Positions 32,620 through 44,287 of a stretch of DNA of 64,000 bases are shown piece by piece. The translations under genes were made by a program, and so were the position numbers. Origin of the DNA: Amycolatopsis iheyensis (GTDB taxonomy: Bacteria; Actinomycetota; Actinomycetes; Mycobacteriales; Pseudonocardiaceae); assembly GCF_024703995.1 (NCBI RefSeq), contig NZ_JAMXQV010000038.1:18959-82958 (forward strand), in the 5' to 3' direction. The notes beneath the pieces are model-generated. The model was given only the letters and a program-made list of their open reading frames with translations, was not told the DNA's origin and ran no database searches. Numbering within the stretch: the first letter of the stretch is position 1; each line of letters begins with the position of its first letter.

Positions 32620-34461
32620 TCAGCGCAGGTCCGCCCGGCCCGCCGACGGCACGTGCGCGCCGCCGCCCGGGGTCGGGTGGGTGGTCGCCGCCGGGACCAC
32701 TCCCGCCAGCGGGACCGATGCCGAGGTCCGGGCCAGGTCCAGCGTCACCCGGCCCGGCTGGGCCGGCCCGCGGATGAAGCTGCCGTCCGTGCCGCCGATG
32801 ATCAGCGCCAGCGCGTGGCCCTTCGGCACCACGTGGTCGGTCGAGGCCAGCCGGAACGTCATCGAGTACGCCGTCCCCGGCGTCAACGGGCGTTCCTGCG
32901 ACAGCGACGCGTAGTTCGCCAGGTCCGCCCAGCCGCGGCTGAGGATCGTGTAGTTCACCTTCTTCACGTCCGCCGACGCGATCTTGTAACAAGCGTCGTC
33001 CCCGGACGTCGACGAGCCCCAGCAGTTCTCGGTCGTCCCCGTCTTGATCCCCTCGCCGCTGCCGGCGAAGTTGCGGATCGTCGCCGGGCCGAGGTCCACC
33101 AGCAGCGCCGAAAGCCGGGCCGACGCCGTGCTCGGCGTCGCCGTCACGGTGACCGACGTGGTCCCGGAGACCTGCAGGTCCGAGGCCAGCGTCCCGGTCG
33201 AGTAGGTCAGCGCCGCGCTGCCCGGGTTGGTCACCCAGGTGTCTTCGCCGAGGTTCGGGTTGTCGGTGAACGACGCGGTTCCCGACGCCGCCGACGTGCC
33301 GAGCGTGCCGCCGGTGTGCGGCCGCAGCGTCGTCGCCACGGCGTTCGCCGCCGGGTAAGCGCTCTGGTCGGCCCACTGGTCCGGCTGCCGCTCGACGCTC
33401 GCCTGCGGCCCGTTCTGCACGCCGTTGTCCACGCCGAGCAGGTAGTGGTCGAACCACCGGTGCAGCAGGTCGACCCAGGCGGAGCGGCGGTAGTCGAACG
33501 GGTCGACGTGCCCGGTCTGCGACAGCCAGATCTTCTTCTCGACCTTCAGCCCGGCCCACCACTGTCCGAAGTGGATGGTCTTGACGTTGAGGTCGTTGAC
33601 GCCGTGGGAAAGCAGTACGCTCGCCCGCACGCTGCCCGCGTGCGCCGCGTAGTCGCGTTCGGCCCAGAGCGGCCCGTAGTCGCCGTTGGCCGTCGCGCCC
33701 TGCCGGAGGAGCTGGTTCTGCGCCGAGCAGTTCTGCCCGCTGTTGCGCGCCTCGACCGTCTGCGCCAGCCCGTCCGGGTTGAAGCCGAAGGTCGCGCCGT
33801 CGGAGCGGTAGTAGTCGTACCAGGAGCTGATCGCCGAGATCGGCACGATCGTCTTCAGCCCGGCGACACCGGTCGCCGCGACGCCGTTGGCGATCGTGCC
33901 GTCGTAGGACTTCCCGATCATGCCGACGTTCCCGCTGCTCCACCCCGCGGTCACCGCGGTGCCGCCGGTCTTCGCGCTGTAGCCGGTCGCGCGGCCGTTC
34001 AGCCAGTCGACGACCTTGCGCGCCGAGTCGACGTCCGAAGTGCCGCCGACGTCGGCACAACCGGCCGAGCGGTTCGTCCCGGCCAGGTCGACCAGCACCG
34101 CGGCGTACCCGCGCGGCACGAAGTAGTTGTCGTAGAACAGCGGGAACTTCACCGGTTTCCCGGCGCTGTCGTAGGTCTTGAGCTCGCTTTCGTTGCCGCG
34201 CCCGCAGCAGGAGTAGTACGGGCTGGCGTCCATGATCACCGGCACGCCCGAGGTCAGCTCGCTCGGCCGCACGATGTCGGCGGCGACGCGGTCGGGCCTG
34301 CCGTCGCCGTCACCGTCGTGGCCGATGTCGACCCAGACGGTTTCGCGGATCGCCTTCGCGTAGTCGTAGACCGGGTCGCTCGCCGCGGGGGCCGCGTGCG
34401 CCACCCCGGGGAGGAACGACGTGAAGAGGACGAGCGCGAGCAGTGCCAGACCGGATCGCAT
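32620..34461 (-). CDS. Secreted CocE/NonD family hydrolase (Xaa-Pro dipeptidyl-peptidase type)
   Basis: A 613-residue protein with a Sec signal peptide (hydrophobic stretch then HAAPAAS). The alpha/beta-hydrolase nucleophile is in GKSYDGTIANG, followed by a helical cap and the C-terminal jelly-roll typical of X-Pro dipeptidyl peptidases and CocE esterases. A later SHGVNDLNVK and TGHVDPFDYRR probably supply the Asp and His. It sits between rluB and cmk, which are neighbours in related genomes, so it belongs to an inserted block. Confidence 0.87.
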   Translation of the reverse strand: MRSGLALLALVLFTSFLPGVAHAAPAASDPVYDYAKAIRETVWVDIGHDGDGDGRPDRVAADIVRPSELTSGVPVIMDASPYYSCCGRGNESELKTYDSAGKPVKFPLFYDNYFVPRGYAAVLVDLAGTNRSAGCADVGGTSDVDSARKVVDWLNGRATGYSAKTGGTAVTAGWSSGNVGMIGKSYDGTIANGVAATGVAGLKTIVPISAISSWYDYYRSDGATFGFNPDGLAQTVEARNSGQNCSAQNQLLRQGATANGDYGPLWAERDYAAHAGSVRASVLLSHGVNDLNVKTIHFGQWWAGLKVEKKIWLSQTGHVDPFDYRRSAWVDLLHRWFDHYLLGVDNGVQNGPQASVERQPDQWADQSAYPAANAVATTLRPHTGGTLGTSAASGTASFTDNPNLGEDTWVTNPGSAALTYSTGTLASDLQVSGTTSVTVTATPSTASARLSALLVDLGPATIRNFAGSGEGIKTGTTENCWGSSTSGDDACYKIASADVKKVNYTILSRGWADLANYASLSQERPLTPGTAYSMTFRLASTDHVVPKGHALALIIGGTDGSFIRGPAQPGRVTLDLARTSASVPLAGVVPAATTHPTPGGGAHVPSAGRADLR

Positions 34462-34513
34462 GCGTCAACGCTGGCAGTGGCGGCGGTCTCGCGCCACGGC
34501 GGAAAGTCGGTTG

Positions 34514-35252
34514 TTACAGCTCCACGTTGCGGTAGAGCGCGCCGACCTCGCCCTTGGTCAGCCGCCGGATCGAGCCGACGCGCTGGTTGCCGAGCTGGAC
34601 GTCGCCGACCGCGGTGCGGACCAGCTTGAGCACCGGGTGCCCGGTGTCCTTGAGCAGGCGGCGCACGATGTGCTTCTTGCCCTCGTGGATCACCAGCTCC
34701 ACCAGCGACTTTCCGGAGTGCATGTCCTTGACCCGGAACTGGTCGACCTTCACGATGCCGTCCTCGAGCTCCCAGCCCTTGCGGAGCTCCTTGCCGAGCC
34801 CGCGCGGGACGAGGCCGTCGACCTCGGCGAGGTAGGTCTTGAGCACCCGGTAGGACGGGTGCATCAGCCGGTGGCCGAGGTCGCCGTCGTTGGTCAGCAG
34901 CAGCAGGCCCTCGGTGTTCTCGTCGAGGCGGCCGACGTGCACGACACCGGGCGTCTCCTCGTAGCGGCCCATCAGGTACTCGCCGACGCACGGGCGGCCG
35001 CGGTCGTCCGACATCGTCGAGTGGACGCCCTTGGGCTTGTTGAAGGCGAGGTAGATCAGGTCGTCGCGGAGGTTCACGCGGGTGCCGTCGACGTGGATGA
35101 CCGCCTCGTCCGGGTGCACCCGGCGGCCCAGCTCGGTGACGATCTGGCCGTCCACCTCGACCCGGCCGGCCGCGATCAGGTCCTCCGCCGCGCGCCGCGA
35201 GGCAACGCCGGCCTGCGAGAGCACCTTCTGCAGCCGGACGCCGTCGGGGTGT

Positions 35253-35266
<14 letters not shown>
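34514..35266 (-). CDS. rluB: 23S rRNA pseudouridine synthase RluB-type
   Basis: A 250-residue enzyme with an N-terminal S4 RNA-binding domain (VRLQKVLSQAGVASRRAAEDLI) and the catalytic motif VGRLDENTEGLLLLTNDG containing the nucleophilic Asp. It converts a uridine of 23S rRNA to pseudouridine. It overlaps scpB by 14 bp, closing the chain parA, RHH, scpA, scpB, rluB. Confidence 0.94.
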
Positions 35267-36280
<1,014 letters not shown>

Positions 36281-36284
<4 letters not shown>

Positions 36285-37189
36285 CCGTACTCCTCTTCGT
36301 CTCCGGCGGCGCGGTCCAGCTCGGCCGCCGCGGAGGCTTCTTCCTTCGACCCGCCCGTCCAGCGGACGTGCAGCTCCTCCAGGGCCTCGGTCTGCTCGAA
36401 CTGGACCGTCGCCTCGCGGTAGAGCTCCAGCAGCGCCAGGAAGCGCGCCACGATCTCCACCGTGTGCTCGCAGTCCTCGACCAGCTCGCCGAACGTCGCC
36501 TCGCCGCGTTCGGCCAGCTTCACCCGCAGCAGAGCCGCGTGCTCGCGGACCGACACGCGGCCCATGTGGATGTGCGCGATCGACACCGTCGGCGGCGGCT
36601 TCGGGCGGAACACCGCCACCGCGATCTCGGCGAACTTCTGCGGCGTCACACCCAGCATGACCTCGGGCAGCAGCCCGACGAACCGCTCCTCCAGCGCCAC
36701 CGACCGCGGGTAGCGCCGCAGCGCACCCTGCTCCAGCTCGCCGAACAACGCCGCCACCTGCTTGTACGCGCGGTACTGCAGGATCCGCGCGAACAGCAGG
36801 TCGCGGGCCTCGAGCAGGGCGAGATCGTCTTCGCTCTCCACCTCGGCCGACGGCAGCAGCCGCGCGGCTTTCAGGTCCAGGAGCGTCGCCGCGATGACCA
36901 GGAACTCCGTCGTCTCGTCGAGGTTCCAGTCGGTGCCCAGCGCCCGCGTGTAGGCGATGAAGTCGTCGGTGACCCGGTGCAACGCCACCTCGGTGACGTC
37001 GAGCTGGTGCTGCGAGATCAGCTGCAGCAGCAGGTCGAACGGCCCTTCGAAGTTGGCCAGCCGCACCTTGAACTTCGACGTGCTCAGTTCCTCGGTGTTC
37101 AGGCCCTCGGGGATCATCCCGCCGTGCACTGTCTGGTGCTCTTCGGGAACCTCGTCCGCCGGAGCCGGTGCCGGGGAAGGCTCGTCCAT
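36281..37189 (-). CDS. scpA: Segregation and condensation protein ScpA
   Basis: A 302-residue kleisin. The N-terminal motif FKVRLANFEGPFDLLLQLI is the SMC-neck binding helix region, and the C-terminal winged helix (TFGELVEDCEHTVEIVARFLALLELYREATV) binds the SMC head. It bridges the SMC dimer for chromosome organisation. The ATG overlaps the RHH stop by one base, and the end overlaps scpB by 4 bases. Confidence 0.95.
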
Positions 37190-37602
37190 CAGCCCTCGGT
37201 TTCGCCGCCGTCTGAGCCGACCACCCGCAGCCGCTGCACCAGCACCGACTCGTCGCCGTTCTGGTCGAAGTCGGCCAGCAGCACCGCGACCGCCTCGCGC
37301 ACCAGCCGGCCGCGGTCGACGACCAGGTCGTGCTTCGCGCGCAGCGTCAGCCGGGCCTGCTCCATGGCCACGAGCTCGTCTCCGGAGACGTACACGGTGA
37401 TCTTCGCGTCGTGCTTCGTGCGGCCCGACCCGTGCGGGGCCGCGCTGCGGGAGAGCTGCTCGCCGCGGCCGTTGCCCGCGGGCTTGGGCTTCTCGGCGGG
37501 CTCGGCGGGCGCGGGCGGCGCCTGGGCGGGGAGGTCGAGAGCGGGGCTGGAGGTGATGCGGAAGAGTTCCGACGCTCCGGGCAGGGAGGCGCGCCTGCTC
37601 AC
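37189..37602 (-). CDS. Small protein with ribbon-helix-helix-like C-terminus, coupled to ParA
   Basis: A 137-residue protein without a familiar name. The first ~65 residues are Pro/Ala-rich and disordered. The last ~70 (KITVYVSGDELVAMEQARLT ... DRGRLVREAVAVLLADF) look like a ribbon-helix-helix DNA-binding fold. The gene overlaps parA by GTGA and touches scpA, so it is made with both. In small plasmids RHH proteins act as centromere-binding partners of ParA; a similar role here is inferred only. Confidence 0.7.
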   Translation of the reverse strand: MSRRASLPGASELFRITSSPALDLPAQAPPAPAEPAEKPKPAGNGRGEQLSRSAAPHGSGRTKHDAKITVYVSGDELVAMEQARLTLRAKHDLVVDRGRLVREAVAVLLADFDQNGDESVLVQRLRVVGSDGGETEG

Positions 37603-38570
37603 CGAGCGATCACCTCGCGAGCAAGCTGACGGTACGCCGCCGCGCCGGCCGACTTGGGCGCCCAGGTCGTGATCGGCTCACCCGCGACCGTCGTCTCGGG
37701 GAACCGCACGGTGCGGTTGATGACCGTGTCGAACACGGTCTCGCCGAATGCCTCCACCACGCGAGCCATGACCTCCTTCGAATGCAGGGTTCTCGGGTCG
37801 TACATGGTGGCGAGAATCCCGACTATGTCCAGTTTGGGGTTGAGGCGTTCCTGCACCTTCTCGATGGTGTCGATCAGGAGGGCGACGCCTCGCAGACTGA
37901 AGAACTCGCACTCCAGCGGGATGATCACGCCGTCCGCGGCGGTCAGCGCGTTCACCGTGAGCAGGCCGAGCGAGGGCTGGCAGTCGACAAGAACATAGTC
38001 GTAGTCGTTCATGACCGGACGAAGGACCCGTAACAACGTGTGCTCGCGCCCTACCTCAGCGACGAGCTGGACCTCCGCGGCGGACAGGTCGATGTTGCTC
38101 GGCAGCAGGTCAACGCCGTCGACGCGGGTTTTCATGAGCACGTCGGTCGCGGAGACCGACCGCTCCATGATGGCGTTGTAGACCGTGTGGTCCAGTTCGT
38201 GCGGCTGGATGCCCAGGCCGACCGCGAGCGCGCCCTGCGGGTCGAAGTCGACGAGCAGCACCTTGCGGCCGTACTCGGCCAGGGCGGCGCCCAGGTTGAT
38301 GGTCGACGTCGTCTTGCCGACGCCGCCCTTCTGGTTGCACATCGCCATGATCTTGGCCGGGCCGTGCTTGTCCAGCGGGGCCGGGTCGGGGTGCTCGCGG
38401 ATCGGGCGGCCGGTCGGCCCGATGCCCTCGAGCTTCACCTTCTTGCCGTTGCGCTCCTGCGGCTCGTCGCCGTCGTGGATCTCCGGCGTCGCGATCTTGA
38501 CGTCGTTGAGGTTCGCCGCCGCCGACCCGGCGGACTCGGCCGGGACGGCCGGCTGGTTCGGTGTCGACAT
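37599..38570 (-). CDS. ParA/Soj family ATPase of the scpAB operon
   Basis: A 323-residue ATPase with the deviant Walker A CNQKGGVGKTTSTINLG, the switch LLVDFDPQGALAVGLG, and LVDCQPSLGLLTVNAL (Walker B region). A ~75-residue N-terminal extension precedes the fold. I chose the ATG at 38570, which has AAGGAG about 9 bases upstream. This is the second-site ParA of actinobacteria (the Rv1708 position), distinct from the ParA at oriC. It is followed by the RHH protein and scpA. Confidence 0.92.
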   Translation of the reverse strand: MSTPNQPAVPAESAGSAAANLNDVKIATPEIHDGDEPQERNGKKVKLEGIGPTGRPIREHPDPAPLDKHGPAKIMAMCNQKGGVGKTTSTINLGAALAEYGRKVLLVDFDPQGALAVGLGIQPHELDHTVYNAIMERSVSATDVLMKTRVDGVDLLPSNIDLSAAEVQLVAEVGREHTLLRVLRPVMNDYDYVLVDCQPSLGLLTVNALTAADGVIIPLECEFFSLRGVALLIDTIEKVQERLNPKLDIVGILATMYDPRTLHSKEVMARVVEAFGETVFDTVINRTVRFPETTVAGEPITTWAPKSAGAAAYRQLAREVIAR

Positions 38571-38716
38571 GGCGAGAAGACTCCTTGTTCGTCGCGTCCG
38601 ACGCAGCCTATGCGCGGAGCCGGAGCCCCGGCAAAGCAACGCGCCGGACCCGAGGGGGCAATGTCACTCGACCGTCGGTGCAGCGTAGGAAGGCCCTTGG
38701 AGCTCTATAGGGCCAT

Positions 38717-39655
38717 CTAGCCCAACGCCCGCGGGTGCGCCGTGGCGTACACCTCGCGCAGGGTGTTGACCGTGACCAGCGTGTACACCTGGGTCGTCGT
38801 CACCGAGGCGTGGCCGAGCAGCTCCTGCACGACCCGGACGTCCGCGCCGCCCTCGAGCAGGTGCGTGGCGAAGGAGTGGCGGAGCGTGTGCGGCGAAACC
38901 CCGGCGGTGATGCCCGCCCGTTCGGCGGTGTCCTTGAGGACCTGCCACGCGCTCTGCCGCGAAAGCCTGCTGCCGCGGGCGTTGAGGAACAGCGCCGACG
39001 TGCCCCGGCCGTGCGCGGCGAGCGCCGGTCGCGCCCGCACGGTGTAGGCGTGCAGCGCGGCGAGCGCGGGACGGCCGATCGGGACGAGCCGCTGCTTGCC
39101 GCCCTTGCCGTCGAGCAGGACGGTGCGTTCGGTGTCGTCGACGTCGTCGACATCCAGCCCGACGGCCTCGGAGATCCGGGCGCCGGTCGAGTAGAGCACT
39201 TCCAGCAGCGCGCGGTCGCGCAGCGGGCGTTCGCCGTCCGGCGGCGGGGTCTCCAGGAGCCGCAGGACGTCGTCGACCGGCAGCGCCTTGGGCAGCCGCT
39301 TGGCCGGCGTCGGCGGGCGGACCTCGCGGGCCGGGTTGTGCTCGGTGAGGCCTTCGGCGTGGGCGAACTTGTGCAGCCCCCGCACGGCGACGAGCGCCCG
39401 CGCGGCCGAAGACGCCGCCAGGGGCCGGTGTTCTTCGTCGCCTTCGCGCAGCGCCGCGCCGAAGGAGGTCACGTGCGCGGGGGTGACGTCGACGACCTTG
39501 CCGATGCCCGCGCCGTCGAGGTGCGCGGCGTACCGGCGCAGGTCACGGGCGTAGCTGTCCAGCGTGTTGCGCGCGGTCCCGCGTTCGACGACCAGGTGGT
39601 CGAGGTACGCGGCGATCACGCCGTCCGTGCTGCCCGCGGCTACCACGCGGGACAC
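38717..39655 (-). CDS. xerD: Site-specific tyrosine recombinase XerD
   Basis: A 312-residue recombinase that resolves chromosome dimers with XerC at dif. The N-terminal SAM-like core-binding domain (YLDHLVVERGTARNTLDSYARDLRRY) is followed by the catalytic domain with Arg in YSTGARISEAVGL, HTLRHSFATHLLEGGADVR and LLGHASVTTTQVY with the nucleophilic Tyr. It starts at GTG 39655, divergent from a DUF1707 gene. It matches the Rv1701 position. Confidence 0.94.
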   Translation of the reverse strand: MSRVVAAGSTDGVIAAYLDHLVVERGTARNTLDSYARDLRRYAAHLDGAGIGKVVDVTPAHVTSFGAALREGDEEHRPLAASSAARALVAVRGLHKFAHAEGLTEHNPAREVRPPTPAKRLPKALPVDDVLRLLETPPPDGERPLRDRALLEVLYSTGARISEAVGLDVDDVDDTERTVLLDGKGGKQRLVPIGRPALAALHAYTVRARPALAAHGRGTSALFLNARGSRLSRQSAWQVLKDTAERAGITAGVSPHTLRHSFATHLLEGGADVRVVQELLGHASVTTTQVYTLVTVNTLREVYATAHPRALG

Positions 39656-39724
39656 CTTAGGCCGCCCGGGGCTCGTGACCCGGCAGAAACCCCGTTCTCA
39701 GCTTCACGCGGTTACCTTGGACTC

Positions 39725-40234
39725 ATGGAGTCGGACGCGCTCCGCATCGGCACGGCCGAGCGGGAGGAAGCGGCGAGACTGCTCGCCGACCACTTCGGCA
39801 TGGGCCGCATCACGCCGGACGAGTACGAGACGCGGGTGACGGACGCCTACGCGGCGGTCACGGTCGCCGACCTGCGCCCGCTGTTCGCCGACCTGCCGCA
39901 GCCGCACCCGGGGTTCCTCGGGCCGCCGCCGGCGTACGCGCAGACGACGATGCAGCTGCCGGCCTACTCCCCGAACCCGTACGCGCCGCCGCCGGCGCCG
40001 ATGCCGTACCGCCCGGTCGGTTACTCCTACCGGTCCAAGACGGTGGCCGGGGTGCTGCAGATCGTGCTGCCGTTCGGCGCGGGCCGGTTCTACACCGGCC
40101 AGATCGGCCTGGGCCTGCTCCAGCTGCTGGTCGTCATGGTCACCGGGATCGGCATCGTCTGGCCGATCATCGACGGCATCACGCTGCTGGCCAACGGCGG
40201 CCTGGACGCCCAGGGCCGCCCGCTTCGCCCCTGA
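39725..40234 (+). CDS. DUF1707 and TM2 domain membrane protein
   Basis: A 169-residue protein. The N-terminal DUF1707 domain (LRIGTAEREEAARLLADHF, GRITPDEYETRV) is followed by a Pro/Tyr-rich linker and a C-terminal TM2 domain with two helices (GVLQIVLPFGAGRFYTGQIGL, MVTGIGIVWPIIDGITLL). The function is unknown. It is the only plus-strand gene between xerD and the NUDIX gene and ends at hairpin island E. Confidence 0.87.
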   Translation: MESDALRIGTAEREEAARLLADHFGMGRITPDEYETRVTDAYAAVTVADLRPLFADLPQPHPGFLGPPPAYAQTTMQLPAYSPNPYAPPPAPMPYRPVGYSYRSKTVAGVLQIVLPFGAGRFYTGQIGLGLLQLLVVMVTGIGIVWPIIDGITLLANGGLDAQGRPLRP

Positions 40235-40237
40235 CCC

Positions 40238-40409
40238 GAGCGCCCCAATGTGGCCTTGGTTGCGTCTGACGCACCCAAGGGCCCCTTCGGTGCGTCCGAC
40301 GCACCGAAGGCCACATTGGGAGCGCGCCCGAGGCTCCCGGAGGCCACGACTCAAGCGCCCCAAGGTGGCGTTGGGTGCGTCCAACGCACCCAACGCCACA
40401 TTGGGGCGC
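40238..40409. repeat. Intergenic hairpin island E (two units, same family as D)
   Basis: Two consecutive hairpins lie between convergent genes. Unit E1 (40238-40324) has CCCCAATGTGGCCTTGG and CCGAAGGCCACATTGGG arms around GCGTC.GACGCACC words. Unit E2 (40355-40409) is a nearly perfect 55-nt inverted repeat with arms GCGCCCCAAGGTGGCG and CGCCACATTGGGGCGC (one mismatch). Arm words are shared with island D. Confidence 0.87.
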
Positions 40410-40424
40410 ATGGAACCCGGGCGG

Positions 40425-41050
40425 TCAGGCTTGCTTGCGCTTCGCGAACGCCGTCGGGCGGTCCTCCCACGGGGCGTCGGCCGGACGCGCCGAGCCCGCG
40501 CCGGTGAGCACCGCGTGCGTCGCCAGCACCCCGGACACCGTCGCGCCGTTGAGCAGCTCGCCCGCCAACGCCATCCGGACCGCCTCGGCGAGCGGGAACT
40601 TGCGGACAACCAGGTCGGCCTCCTCGTCCCCGAGCACGTCGCGGTCCACATCGGACAGTCCGCGGGCCAGGAAGACCCGCACCACCTCGTCGGTGAACCC
40701 GGGCGACGCCGCGACGTCGACCAGGGTCACCCAGTCCGCCGCCGCCAGGCCGACCTCCTCGACCAGCTCGCGCTTGGCCGTGCCGACCGGGTCCTCGCCG
40801 AGGTGGTCGATCAGGCCGGCCGGCAGCTCCCACAGCCGGTGCCCGATCGGGTGCCGGTACTGGTGGATCAGCGTGACCTGCTGCTCCTCGTCCAGCGCGA
40901 CGATCGCCACCGCGCCGAGGTGCTCGATGACCTCGCGCACGGCGGTGTGCCCGCCCGGCATCACGACGTCGTCGACCCGCAGGCCGACGACGCGTCCGAT
41001 GTGGACGTCCCGGCTGGACGCGACGCTGAACTCGTGCTCGCCCGGCGCGG

Positions 41051-41054
<4 letters not shown>
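40425..41054 (-). CDS. NUDIX hydrolase (ADP-ribose pyrophosphatase type)
   Basis: A 209-residue hydrolase with the Nudix box ELPAGLIDHLGEDP...AKRELVEEVGL. There is one extra residue between the Gly and the first Glu compared with the strict consensus, as I recall also for the M. tuberculosis Rv1700 protein at the same position. It probably splits ADP-ribose. The GTG start overlaps the pyrG stop (GTGA), so the two are translated together. Confidence 0.9.
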
Positions 41055-42751
<1,697 letters not shown>

Positions 42752-42813
42752 GGGCCGCCAGCATATACCGAGCCCGCGGATCCGCGCGTTGTGACTCGCC
42801 CTTAGCCTCTTTC

Positions 42814-42872
42814 GGGGGGTCCGCGGGGGCGGAGCCCCCCGGCGGGGTGCGGGGCTCGGCCCCGCAAGACAC
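42814..42872. repeat. 59-bp intergenic hairpin element G, copy 1
   Basis: A G/C-rich double hairpin: GGGGGTCCGCGGGGGCGGAG with CCCCCC, then GCGGGGCTCGGCCCCGC, ending in GACAC. A second copy with the same layout and length lies at 60809-60867. Both copies stand immediately behind the 3' end of a minus-strand gene. Confidence 0.75.
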
Positions 42873-42900
42873 TGTGCTCCCGACCACCCTTCGGGGTGAT

Positions 42901-44061
42901 TCAGGCGGTGGCCTTCACACGGACCAGACGCGGTCGTCCGGTGAGCGCTCGGCTACCCGGCAGGCGCCGCAGCACCTCGACGATCAGCACGGTCAGCGTC
43001 AGCGTCGCGACGTAGATGATCGCGCTCAGCCACGGCGCGCCGAACCGCTCGGCGACGTGCGGGATCACCGGGCCGAGGAAGGCCAGCGCCAGCGGGTGGA
43101 CCAGGAAGACGCTGAACGACCGGTTCGCCGCCCAGGACACCAGCCTGGCCCCGCGCCCACCCTCCCGGCGGCGCCCGGACCACCAGGTCGCGAACGCGTA
43201 GATCGCCGCGATGACGGTGAGGAACCACGGGATGAGGTAGGGCTGGAACGGGTCGCTGGCCACCTGCGGGAACGTTCCACTGTGGACAGTGCGCAGGTAG
43301 TACCACTCGGTGCCGGCCAGCACCGCGACGAGTGCGCCGCCGAGCAGCAGCCGGTGCCGGCCGACCCAGGCGTGCACGGTCTCGAAGTGCATGGCCACCA
43401 CGGCGCCGAACAGTGTGTAGAACTGGTACGGCACCACCGTGGCGTAGAGGTGGGTGACCGTCTCGTAGCTCACGCCGAACCACTGGTACGTCATGAAGAG
43501 CGTGACGACGACCTGCACGGCCCCGCTGCCGAGCAGCAGCCACTTGTGCTTGCCCTCGGTCGCCCGCAGCAGCTTCATGATCCACGGGAACAGCAGGTAC
43601 ACCTGCATGGTCACCAGCAGGAAGTACAGGTGGTACCAGGCCCCGCCGGTCACCAGGTCCGTCAGCAGCAGGCGCATCGACGCCTCGAGCGAGCCGGGCT
43701 GCTGCGTGCCCGTCACCAGCGAGAACGCCCAGAAGAACATCGTCCAGGCCAGGTACGGCGTCGCGACCAGCGGCAGCCGCCGTCGCCAGAAGTCGCCGGG
43801 GACGATCTCGCGGCCGCGGTTCTGGAACACCAGCACGAACCCGGTGAGCGCGAAGAACGCCTCCCGCGTGAAGTGCAGCGGGGTCTCGACGGCGTTGGCG
43901 CCGACGTCCTGCGCGAAGTTGGTGGCGCCGACCACGTGGATGAGGATCACGCAGGCGAAGGTGACCAACCGGAAGAGGTCGATCTGGTGCAGGTACGGCG
44001 CTTTCCCACCCGGTCTCGGGGTCCGGGCAGGAGCTTCGAGAGTGGCCTGGGCAGTCGTCAT
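42901..44061 (-). CDS. Membrane acyltransferase, OafA/YrhL (acyltransferase_3) family
   Basis: A 386-residue protein with about ten membrane helices. The family signature near the start is HQIDLFRLVTFACVILIHVVG, with the conserved Arg and His, and the later SFSVFLVHPLALAFLG fits the same family. Members transfer acetyl or other acyl groups to extracellular glycans or lipids. The substrate is unknown. It begins an accessory stretch separating pyrG from steB, which are adjacent in mycobacteria. Confidence 0.86.
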   Translation of the reverse strand: MTTAQATLEAPARTPRPGGKAPYLHQIDLFRLVTFACVILIHVVGATNFAQDVGANAVETPLHFTREAFFALTGFVLVFQNRGREIVPGDFWRRRLPLVATPYLAWTMFFWAFSLVTGTQQPGSLEASMRLLLTDLVTGGAWYHLYFLLVTMQVYLLFPWIMKLLRATEGKHKWLLLGSGAVQVVVTLFMTYQWFGVSYETVTHLYATVVPYQFYTLFGAVVAMHFETVHAWVGRHRLLLGGALVAVLAGTEWYYLRTVHSGTFPQVASDPFQPYLIPWFLTVIAAIYAFATWWSGRRREGGRGARLVSWAANRSFSVFLVHPLALAFLGPVIPHVAERFGAPWLSAIIYVATLTLTVLIVEVLRRLPGSRALTGRPRLVRVKATA

Positions 44062-44287
44062 CGTGCCGCCGTTCCGGCACCTTCGTCGGCGTGGTTCACG
44101 TTGTCAGACTTGCCACCCATTCTGTGAATTTCCCATGAAGGCACTGGGAAGCGCCTGTTGGCAGAGCTCCGGCGGGCTGTTGGATATGCCACGTCCGCTC
44201 AAGGGGCGGGGAGCCTGCGATCATGTTAACGCGTGAGTTCTCCGGTACCGAGAGTGAGCTTCGTCATCACCCTACCGGCGGCCTCCC

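Noticed and set aside
40235..40424. Small genes inside hairpin island E
   Set aside because: Possible frames exist on both strands but they only reflect the repeated words; no ribosome site or conserved peptide.
44062..44287. Possible small RNA or promoter cluster in the 226-bp gap between the acyltransferase and MocR genes
   Set aside because: No stable hairpin with T-run, no tRNA pattern and no clear promoter pair; I see nothing specific in it.
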